From: Nocardioides thalensis
GTDB taxonomy: Bacteria > Actinomycetota > Actinomycetes > Propionibacteriales > Nocardioidaceae
NCBI RefSeq assembly: GCF_013410655.1
Contig: NZ_JACCFP010000001.1
Location: 310,001-374,000 of the forward strand
Length of the DNA stretch: 64,000 nucleotides
Direction of reading: 5' to 3'
Below, one piece after another: positions 58,091 to 64,000 of the stretch; position 1 is the stretch's first letter; each line of letters begins with the position of its first letter. Below the pieces are notes generated by a model. It worked only from the letters and a program-made list of their open reading frames with translations. It searched no databases and had not been told where the DNA came from. The translations under genes and the position numbers were made by a program.

Positions 58091-59164
58091 CTACCTCTGC
58101 GCCGGATGGTGGAAGCCGCCGTCGACCGGGCCGGATTCGAGACGAGTGGGCGTCGGAGGCTCGAACGCGTCGCGACCGTGGAGGTTGCCGACATCCTCGA
58201 CGCCCCGCTGGATCTTCAGCGCACCCTCCGCAACCGCGGTGTCCCAGCGCAGGCGCGTGCCGTCGACGACGTTGTCGACGACGCTCTCCACGGCGCTCGC
58301 GTAGTCGGTGGCGCTCCGCACCGGCACCTCCTGGAGCCTGGCGTCCGCCTGCGGGATCGAGTCCTTGACGAGTCCGAGCAGCGGGCTGGAGGCGGCGATC
58401 GCGGCCAGTGCGACGCCGGGAATGGGGATCGCCAGCGATCCGACAACTCCGGTGGCGGTCGCCGCGAGCAGGAAGAACCGGATCCGGCTCTCGGCGCCTC
58501 GCTCCTCCTCGACCCTCTTCCTGAGCTGTTGGTCGAGGTCGCTGCGGACGTGCGTCAGGCCCTCGAGCAGCGCCAGCTGACCGAGGTCGATCACGGCCTT
58601 CGCGTTGGCGAGAGCGATCCGCAGCGACTCGGCGAGCCAGCCCTGGTTGTCGGTCGCCCGCCGGGCGTCGCCGATGAATGTGTCGAACGCGTGCTTCGCC
58701 TCTCCCTGCCAGTCGCCGAGCTCGACCGCGACCCGTTCGAACACGCTCGGGATGTGCCGGACGAGGTGCTCAGCCGGTTGCTCGAGCTCGGAGACGGCGA
58801 GCTCGAGCAACCGGGACTGCGGGTCGACGATGAACGAGAGCGCCGCGCGCGCCGAGTCGATCAGGTCCTCGGCCCATCCCTCCGCCTGGCGCCGAGCCTC
58901 CGCGATCTCCGCCTTCCACCGGTCTGCCTGGCTACCCGGGAGGATCCCGTAGACCGAGACCTCGAACGGATAGCGCCGACCGACCTGGAAGTCGTACCCG
59001 AGGACGTCCTCCGCGAGGTCAAAGGGACCGGCTGGGTGGTTGTTGGCGACGTAGAACCGCTCGCGCATGTCCACCACGGCCTCGATGTGCGCGAGGTCGG
59101 CGAGGTCGGCCTGGAGCACATCGAGGGTCTCGGTGAGAGCGCCGCGATCGAACTGTCGAGTCAC
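58091..59164 (-). CDS. WXG-like/type VII secretion-associated-type protein with membrane hairpin
   Basis: 357 residues. Long helical N-terminal half with ELGDWQGEAKHAFDTFIGDARRA (W-x-G at residues 152-154), the turn typical of WXG100/LXG-type proteins. A hydrophobic segment follows at about 229-258 (FFLLAATATGVVGSLAIPIPGVALAAIAA), then a helical region and a disordered C-terminus. It follows the small 59609 protein by 10 bases in the same operon. The role is unknown. No ESX core genes (EccC, EccB, mycosin) are in the window. Confidence 0.65.
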   Translation of the reverse strand: MTRQFDRGALTETLDVLQADLADLAHIEAVVDMRERFYVANNHPAGPFDLAEDVLGYDFQVGRRYPFEVSVYGILPGSQADRWKAEIAEARRQAEGWAEDLIDSARAALSFIVDPQSRLLELAVSELEQPAEHLVRHIPSVFERVAVELGDWQGEAKHAFDTFIGDARRATDNQGWLAESLRIALANAKAVIDLGQLALLEGLTHVRSDLDQQLRKRVEEERGAESRIRFFLLAATATGVVGSLAIPIPGVALAAIAASSPLLGLVKDSIPQADARLQEVPVRSATDYASAVESVVDNVVDGTRLRWDTAVAEGALKIQRGVEDVGNLHGRDAFEPPTPTRLESGPVDGGFHHPAQR

Positions 59165-59174
59165 GGTGAGCCTT

Positions 59175-59609
59175 TCAGATGTACTGGACCGTGCCGCGGC
59201 CGGTCGGCGGATCGCCCGGCCGCGGCAGCGAGTCGCCCGTGCTGGTCGGGCGCAACGGGAACGGATGCGTCCGCTGGAGGCGCTCGTAGTCCGCGCGGGC
59301 CTGCTCGTCGGTGGCGATGAAGTGGTTGGCGAGGTCGATCAGCGCCTCCCCCGTCGCGGCCATCGGACGCATCGACCTGAGGAGGTGGGCCTGGAGGTCA
59401 GAGCAGTGGTCCAGCACCTCGCGCAGCGCGGGTGGGTCGCCGGCCGCCCCGCTCACCGCCCTGATCCACTCCGTGGCGCGGTGCACGCTCAGCACCGAGT
59501 CCGCAAGCCTGTCGGCGATCGCGGGGAACCAGTGTCCTCCGACCTTCGCGAGCTCGTAGACCTTGGCGCCGAACGTCCCGTCATCTACGTTGCCTTCCGC
59601 GCCGGTCAC
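59175..59609 (-). CDS. Small helical Esp/WXG-like protein
   Basis: 144 residues from GTG 59609, overlapping the aminotransferase stop by GTGA. Helical N-terminal part (FGAKVYELAKVGGHWFPAIADRLADSVLSV), a short loop, and a helical end EALIDLANHFIATDEQARADYERLQR. This last pattern, a helix ending in T-D-x-x-A-x-x-D-Y, recurs in actinobacterial EspC/WXG-type proteins. A disordered Pro/Gly/Thr-rich tail follows. Probably a partner of the 58091 protein, perhaps a complex as in paired WXG proteins. The assignment is by pattern only. Confidence 0.55.
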   Translation of the reverse strand: MTGAEGNVDDGTFGAKVYELAKVGGHWFPAIADRLADSVLSVHRATEWIRAVSGAAGDPPALREVLDHCSDLQAHLLRSMRPMAATGEALIDLANHFIATDEQARADYERLQRTHPFPLRPTSTGDSLPRPGDPPTGRGTVQYI

Positions 59610-60838
59610 GCCGCCTCCTCGGCAAGCCCGCCGACCGCGTCGGCGACCCGGGCGATCTCGGCCTCGGTGTTGTAGTAGTGCGGCGAGAGACGCAGGCACC
59701 AGTCGACGTCCTTGTCGCCGAAGTCGTACTGCGCGAACTCCCGGAAGCTGAGGGCCGAGTTGATCGCGTGCGCGTCGAGCCGCTGCTTGAACGGTTGCGC
59801 CTGCCAGCCGTTGATCGTGAACGTCACGATCCCGGCGAGCTCGCGACCCTTCTCCAGCACGGTGACGCCGGGGATGTCGGCGAGCGCGGACCTCAGCGTC
59901 CGGGCGAGCGCGGGGGTCCGGCGGGCGATGACGTCGATGCCCACGTCGCTGGCGTAGCGGGCCGCCTCGGCGCAACCGAGCAGGCTCGCGTAGGGGAACT
60001 CCCAGTCCTCGAAGCGGGCGGCGGTGGCGACCGGCGTGTACGCCGCCGCGCTGGTCCAGCGGGCGCCGTACATGTCGATGAAGAGGGGTTCGGCGGGCGT
60101 CGAGAGAACGCGGTCGGAGACGTAGAGGAACCCGGTGCCGCGCGGGCCGCGGAGGAACTTGCGACAGGTGCCGGTCAGGTAGTCGCACCCGATCGCGTCG
60201 ACGTCGACGACGAGCTCACCGACCGACTGGCAGGCGTCGACGAGGTAGGTGAGGTCGAGCTCCCGGCAGACCTGGCCGATCGCCTCCACGGGTTGCACCA
60301 GCCCCGAGTTCGTCGGGACGTGCGTCACGGCGACCAGGCGCGGCCTGAGTCGGCGGGCGAGCGCCGTCAGCGCCTCGACGTCCACACCGCCCTCGGGGGA
60401 GTCGGGTGCGTGGACGATCTCGACCCCGAACCGCTTGCGCAGCGAGAGGAAGGCGATCTGGTTGGAGATGAAGTCGTTGCGGGTGGTGAGGATGACGTCG
60501 CCCGCGCGGAAGTCGATCGCGGACAGAGCGGTCGCGTACGCGTGCGTCGCGCTGCTGGCGAAGGCGATGTTCTCCGGGCGACACCCCAGCAGCCTCGCCA
60601 TCTCCGTGTAGAACCCGCCGACCGCGTCGGCACGCAGCGCGGAGGCCTCGTAGCCGCCGATCTCCGCCTCCAGCTCGAGGTGCGCCTGGACCGCGGCCAG
60701 CACCGGTGCCGGCAGGAGGCCGCAACCGGCGTTGTTGAAGTGGATCCGTCCCGCTGTCCCCGGGGTGTCGTCACGGAGGGCCGTCAGGTCGAGAATCGAT
60801 TCCGTGTCGCTGAGGATATCGCTATCGTTGATTTTCAC
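59606..60838 (-). CDS. Class V PLP aminotransferase/cysteine desulfurase-like enzyme
   Basis: 410 residues. Fold type I class V pattern: IHFNNAGCGLLPAPVLAAV, IAFASSATHAYATAL, GDVILTTRNDFISNQIAFL, AVTHVPTNSGLVQPVEAI, YLVDACQSVGELVVDV, then the Schiff-base Lys in CDYLTGTCRKFLRGPRGTGFL. Related proteins include isopenicillin N epimerase-like and selenocysteine lyase-like enzymes. The catalytic Cys of desulfurases is not obvious. It is divergent from a MocR regulator, and its first codons contain half of that regulator's probable operator. It leads an operon with the two WXG-like genes. Confidence 0.87.
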   Translation of the reverse strand: MKINDSDILSDTESILDLTALRDDTPGTAGRIHFNNAGCGLLPAPVLAAVQAHLELEAEIGGYEASALRADAVGGFYTEMARLLGCRPENIAFASSATHAYATALSAIDFRAGDVILTTRNDFISNQIAFLSLRKRFGVEIVHAPDSPEGGVDVEALTALARRLRPRLVAVTHVPTNSGLVQPVEAIGQVCRELDLTYLVDACQSVGELVVDVDAIGCDYLTGTCRKFLRGPRGTGFLYVSDRVLSTPAEPLFIDMYGARWTSAAAYTPVATAARFEDWEFPYASLLGCAEAARYASDVGIDVIARRTPALARTLRSALADIPGVTVLEKGRELAGIVTFTINGWQAQPFKQRLDAHAINSALSFREFAQYDFGDKDVDWCLRLSPHYYNTEAEIARVADAVGGLAEEAA

Positions 60839-60851
60839 GACCTACGATAGC
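60821..60851. promoter_or_regulatory. Inverted repeat GCTATCGT / ACGATAGC spanning the divergent start region
   Basis: Perfect 8-bp half-sites (60821-60828 and 60844-60851) 15 bases apart. The left half lies inside the first codons of the class V enzyme gene, and the right half lies 30 bases before the MocR ATG. Probably the MocR operator, allowing repression of both genes. Confidence 0.65.
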
Positions 60852-60880
60852 ACCTCGCTCGCCCTGGAAAGGAACGGTCC

Positions 60881-62284
60881 ATGCCGGAAGCCACGTCGGC
60901 CCCGGATCGGGTGCGCACCGAGCTGCTGCGCCTGATCGAGGAGCGGAGGCCAGGGGACCGGCTGCCGTCCACGCGCGAGCTCGTCGAACGGCTCCGGGTC
61001 AGCCCGGTCACGCTCGGCAAGGCGTTGTCGCGGCTGGCGGCGGAGGGCCGCGTGGTGACCCAGACGGGCAGCGGGACGTTCGTGACGGGGGATGCCGGTC
61101 GGCGCCCGGCGCCTCGGCTGGACACCGACTGGCAGAGCGTCGTCCTGGGCGACAGTCCTCTCGACGCCGACGTCACCGAGCGGCTGAGCGGGCCACCGGC
61201 GGCCGGCCGGTTCGTGCTGGACGGGGGCTACCTGCACGACTCCCTGCAGCCGACGGCCGCGCTGACCGCGGCCCTCGGGCGGGCGTCGCGCCGACCGGAC
61301 GCGTGGGGGCGGGCTCCAGCGGCAGGGTTGCCCGCGCTGCGGGAGCTGTTCGCGGCCGACAGCGGCGCGGACATCCACGCCGACGACGTGCTCGTCACCG
61401 CGGGAGGGCAGAACGCCCTGTCGTTGGTGTTCCGGGCGGTGGGCCGGCCCGGAGACGCCGTGCTCGTCGAGTCGCCGACCTACCCGGGCGCACTCGCCGC
61501 GATCCGCGCCGCGGGCCTCCGCCCGGTGCCGGTGCCGACGGATGTGGCCGGTCTCCGCGCCGACCTGCTCGAGGAGAGCTTCGCCCGCTCGGGAGCACGA
61601 CTCGTCTACTGCCAGCCCACCCATCAGAACCCCACGGGCGCCACCATGTCCGCCGAGCGCCGGGCCGGGCTCGTCGCGGCCGCGGGCGCCCACGGCGCGT
61701 TCGTGGTGGAGGACGACTTCGCGCGCCACCTCGGCCACGACGACACGCGACGCTCGCCCCTGATCGACGACGACCCGAACGGTTGCGTGATCCAGGTGAC
61801 GTCGCTGACCAAGCCGGTCGCCCCGAGCCTCCGCATCGGCGCGATCGTCGCGCGCGGCCCGGTCATGCGCCGCCTCCAGGCCGCGCGGCGCGCCGTCGAC
61901 TTCTTCATCAGCCTGCCGCTGCAGGAAGCGGCCGTCGACCTTCTCGTGTCGCCGGGCTGGCAGCGCCACCGCCGCCGGCTCGCGAAGGCGCTGGACGAGC
62001 GGCGCACCACGGTGCTCCGTGCACTGGCCACGCATCGGCCCGAGTGGGTCGTCCCGTCCCCGCCGCGCGGCGGGCTCCACGTCTGGGTCCGCCTGCCCGA
62101 GCGTGCCGATCCCGCCCGCGTCGCCGGTGCCGCGGCGACCGTGGGGGTGTCGGTGGCCGGCGGCGACCGGTTCTTCCCGGCCGAGCCGGCCGGGCCGTTC
62201 CTGCGGCTCGCACTCGGTGCGGCGCCCGATCTCGGAGCGCTCGAGGAGGGCGTGCGCCTGCTGGCGTCGGCAACGCCCGGGTGA
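60881..62284 (+). CDS. MocR-type (GntR-aminotransferase) transcriptional regulator
   Basis: 467 residues. N-terminal GntR helix-turn-helix (about 5-70): ELLRLIEERRPGDRLPSTRELVERLRVSPVTL, LAAEGRVVTQTGSGTFV. The C-terminal fold type I PLP domain has GLPALRELFA, VLVTAGGQNALSLVFRAV, DAVLVESPTYPGALAAIRAAGL, YCQPTHQNPTG and the Lys in QVTSLTKPVAPSLRIG. MocR proteins use PLP as effector cofactor and usually control an adjacent PLP-metabolism or amino acid gene. Here the divergent class V enzyme is the obvious target. Confidence 0.9.
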   Translation: MPEATSAPDRVRTELLRLIEERRPGDRLPSTRELVERLRVSPVTLGKALSRLAAEGRVVTQTGSGTFVTGDAGRRPAPRLDTDWQSVVLGDSPLDADVTERLSGPPAAGRFVLDGGYLHDSLQPTAALTAALGRASRRPDAWGRAPAAGLPALRELFAADSGADIHADDVLVTAGGQNALSLVFRAVGRPGDAVLVESPTYPGALAAIRAAGLRPVPVPTDVAGLRADLLEESFARSGARLVYCQPTHQNPTGATMSAERRAGLVAAAGAHGAFVVEDDFARHLGHDDTRRSPLIDDDPNGCVIQVTSLTKPVAPSLRIGAIVARGPVMRRLQAARRAVDFFISLPLQEAAVDLLVSPGWQRHRRRLAKALDERRTTVLRALATHRPEWVVPSPPRGGLHVWVRLPERADPARVAGAAATVGVSVAGGDRFFPAEPAGPFLRLALGAAPDLGALEEGVRLLASATPG

Positions 62285-62327
62285 CCGCGACCCGCCCGGT
62301 CCGTGCGACCCGTGGCCGACGACCGGC

Positions 62328-63248
62328 TCAGGTCGGCGGCGGCAGCTTCGACATCTCGAGCAGCACGTCGTCGAGCTGCGACGGCTCCAGCCCGAACGTC
62401 TCGCGGGTGATCGTGGAGTCGAAGACGAGCGGCTTCTCGTCGAGGTACAGCATCTCGACCAGCTCGGCGAGGATCGGGTCGTCCGCGCCCGCCGCGACGA
62501 GCTCGTCCCGGGTCATCCCGGTGACGGTGGGTCTCGGAGAGCCGGTCAGCTCGGTCAGTCGCTCCGCGACCTCGCGCACACTCAGCACGGCGACGTTGGG
62601 CACGTGCCACGCGCGGCCCCACGACCTGTCGTCGAACGCAGCCGCCACCAACAGGCGGGCCACGTCCTGCGTGGCGGTCCACGCGTGCGGTACGTCGACG
62701 GGCGCCGGGTAGGTGGCGGGTTCGCCTGCCAGGACCTGCTGGGTGACGGTGAAGTTGAACACCGACGCCGCAGCGGGGCCCAGGTAGTCGGCCGCGCGCA
62801 CCTCGGTCACCCGCACCCGCCCGGCCTCGTGGGCGGCGAGCGCATCCAGCCACATCGCGGCGCGCACCCGGCCCTTGACGGTCGTCGGCCGCATGGGCAG
62901 GTCCTCGGTCATCGGATCGACGTCGCCGTACCCGTAGCCGTTGCCGAGCATCACGAGGTCCGCGCCCGCCGCCTCTGCCGCGCCCAGCATCGAGACGGCC
63001 AGTGGTGGCCACAGCTCCGGCCACTGGTGATAGGCCGGCATCGCGCAGTTGAAGATCACGCTGGTGCCGGCTGCCAGCTCCTTCAGCCGATCGGCGTCGC
63101 TCGCGTCGGCCCGGACCAGCTCGATCGCGGGGTGGCGGGGGCCGGTGCCGCGACGGGTGACCAGGCGAACCTTGTGACCGGACCCAGCGAGCAGGAGGGC
63201 GGTGGCGGAGCCGGTCGCGCCGGCGCCGACGATCAACGTGGAAGTCAT
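62328..63248 (-). CDS. NAD-dependent epimerase/dehydratase family protein
   Basis: 306 residues from ATG 63248. Extended SDR-type Rossmann fold: STLIVGAGATGSATALLLAGSGHKVRLVTRR, VRADASDADRLKELAAGTSVIFNC, LVMLGNGYGYGD. The usual YxxxK is not clear; MRPTTVKGRVRAAMW occupies the region. The C-terminal part includes HAWTATQDVARLLVAAA and WGRAWHVPNVAVLSVREVAERL, typical of atypical/extended SDRs. The substrate is unknown. Divergent from the GlxA regulator, which may control it. Confidence 0.82.
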   Translation of the reverse strand: MTSTLIVGAGATGSATALLLAGSGHKVRLVTRRGTGPRHPAIELVRADASDADRLKELAAGTSVIFNCAMPAYHQWPELWPPLAVSMLGAAEAAGADLVMLGNGYGYGDVDPMTEDLPMRPTTVKGRVRAAMWLDALAAHEAGRVRVTEVRAADYLGPAAASVFNFTVTQQVLAGEPATYPAPVDVPHAWTATQDVARLLVAAAFDDRSWGRAWHVPNVAVLSVREVAERLTELTGSPRPTVTGMTRDELVAAGADDPILAELVEMLYLDEKPLVFDSTITRETFGLEPSQLDDVLLEMSKLPPPT

Positions 63249-63320
63249 GCGAGCGATCGTGGTGGTTCGGGGCGCGGTGGGATAGTGGCCTGAACGCCAC
63301 ACTTCCGGAGGTTCTGGCCA

Positions 63321-64000
63321 ATGCGTCGGGTAGCAGTCGTCGCCGTACCGCCTGTCATCCCGTTCGACCTCGCGATCCCCGAGCTGATCTTCGGCTCGGC
63401 CCTCGTCGACGACGCGCCCTGCTACGAGGTGCGGACGTGTACGGCGGAGCCGGGCGTGATCGAGGCGAAGGGGTCGATGCAGCTCGTGGTGGCGTCGGGG
63501 CTGGAGGTCATCGCCGACGCGGACACCGTCATCGTGACCGGGACCGGTGATCGCGTGGCGCCGGACCCCCGCGTCCTCGCCGCGTTGACCGAGGCCGCGG
63601 ACCGGGGAGCGCGGATCGCGTCGATCTGCACGGGCGCGTTCGTGCTGGCCGCCGCCGGGCTCCTCGACGGGCGGCGGGCGACGACGTTCTGGGTCCAGTC
63701 CGGGGCGCTCGCGGCCCGGTACCCCGAGGTCGACGTGCAGCCCGACGTCCTGTTCGTGGAGGACGGCCCGGTGTTCACGTCGGCCGGCGCGGCGGCGGGC
63801 ATCGACCTGTGCCTGCACCTGGTGCGCAAGGACTTCGGCGCCGCGGTGGCGAACGCCGCTGCCCGGCTGGCGGTCGTCGCGCCGGTCAGGCACGGCGGGC
63901 AGGCGCAGTTCATCGAGGCGCCGCTCCCGCGCGAGAGCGGTACGTCGCTGAGCGCCACCCGTGCGTGGGCGCTCGAGCGGCTCGAGGCGGTGCTGACCCT
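63321..64000 (+). CDS. GlxA-family transcriptional regulator, 3' end outside the window
   Basis: 226 residues are readable from ATG 63321 (GGAGG upstream) and the frame is open at the window end. DJ-1/PfpI-type sensor domain: VAVVAVPPVIPFDLAIPELIF, DTVIVTGTGD, ASICTGAFVLAAAGLLDGRRATTFW and VFTSAGAAAGIDLCLHLVR with the elbow Cys present. The HGGQAQFIEAPLP linker leads to the start of the AraC-type helix-turn-helix (TRAWALERLEAVL), cut off here. GlxA regulators often control an adjacent oxidoreductase, here the divergent epimerase-like gene. Confidence 0.88.
   Translation, partial: MRRVAVVAVPPVIPFDLAIPELIFGSALVDDAPCYEVRTCTAEPGVIEAKGSMQLVVASGLEVIADADTVIVTGTGDRVAPDPRVLAALTEAADRGARIASICTGAFVLAAAGLLDGRRATTFWVQSGALAARYPEVDVQPDVLFVEDGPVFTSAGAAAGIDLCLHLVRKDFGAAVANAAARLAVVAPVRHGGQAQFIEAPLPRESGTSLSATRAWALERLEAVLT

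Noticed and set aside
58091-59609. A type VII secretion system locus
   Set aside because: Only WXG/Esp-like candidates are present. None of the EccB, EccC, EccD or mycosin genes is in the window.
1-64000. CRISPR arrays, insertion sequences, integrases, rRNA genes or a replication origin
   Set aside because: No regularly spaced repeats, transposase or recombinase motifs, rRNA-like stretches or DnaA-box clusters were noticed on reading both strands.

Overview
The window is high-GC DNA with the gene density, GTG/TTG starts, ATGA overlaps and protein families typical of Actinomycetota. An RMM-type microcompartment locus, a HutC-type GntR regulator, a PucR regulator and WXG-like proteins all fit this. 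The genus cannot be fixed from the sequence alone. Base composition is uneven. Bases 9241-9300 are 31/60 G+C, whereas bases 47281-47340 are 53/60.

Region A (1-about 15.9 kb) looks like the right-hand part of an accessory island. It holds an unknown surface-type protein (partial), a lipoprotein hydrolase of the tripeptidyl-aminopeptidase type, an ECF sigma factor coupled to a membrane-anchored kelch protein, and a Mg-dependent phosphoesterase. A BsuBI/PstI-type restriction-modification pair follows, flanked by a TIR/deoxyribosyltransferase-fold protein and a probable EVE/PUA protein, plus several small orphans. The region ends at a degenerate tRNA-Tyr-like sequence (15899-15978) followed by a strong hairpin, as expected for an integration site. 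The most unusual item is at 5.8-7.6 kb. A 42-residue secreted-peptide gene, with its own ribosome binding site and hairpin terminator, diverges from an XRE-TPR regulator across a promoter region carrying five CTTGCCG-type half-sites. This is a candidate RRNPP-like peptide-signalling switch.

Region B (16.2-28.5 kb) is an RMM/aminoacetone-utilisation bacterial microcompartment locus. A GntR regulator, an enoyl-CoA hydratase and an amino acid/amine permease run leftward. Divergently run a class III PLP enzyme (probable phospho-lyase), a CoA-acylating aldehyde dehydrogenase, five microcompartment genes (T, unknown lumen protein, P, H, T), an amino-alcohol kinase and a short-chain dehydrogenase. 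The inferred route is aminoacetone to 1-amino-2-propanol, its phosphate, propanal and propionyl-CoA. The divergent promoter contains GGTTCAACC sites, one between the -35 and -10 boxes. Two broken genes flank the region: a 2H phosphoesterase with an internal stop and a SnoaL-like protein with a frameshift.

Region C (28.7-38 kb) is an amide/nitrile catabolic area: LacI regulator, nitrilase, orphan multi-pass membrane protein, amidase and alpha/beta hydrolase. It continues with an F420-reductase-like enzyme and an HxlR regulator that share a 24-bp perfect palindrome, then a second amidase, a MerR regulator and a secreted lipase.

Region D (38-58 kb) reads as a peptide and D-amino-acid salvage system. 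It has a PucR regulator, threonine dehydratase, leucyl-aminopeptidase-like enzyme and a seven-gene operon. That operon encodes a peptide ABC transporter, including a permease-ATPase fusion, followed by an M20 amidohydrolase, a GNAT acyltransferase and an N-acylamino-acid racemase. These three are the enzyme set of the known D-to-L amino acid conversion pathway. Nearby are a diaminopropionate ammonia-lyase, a 1117-residue S9-peptidase/beta-lactamase fusion, RidA, a shortened AraC/GlxA regulator and a leucine-dehydrogenase-like enzyme.

Region E (58-64 kb) has a class V PLP enzyme translationally coupled to two WXG/Esp-like proteins and facing a MocR regulator, then an NAD-epimerase-like protein and a GlxA-type regulator cut by the window end. 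No CRISPR array, rRNA, insertion sequence, integrase or replication origin was seen.
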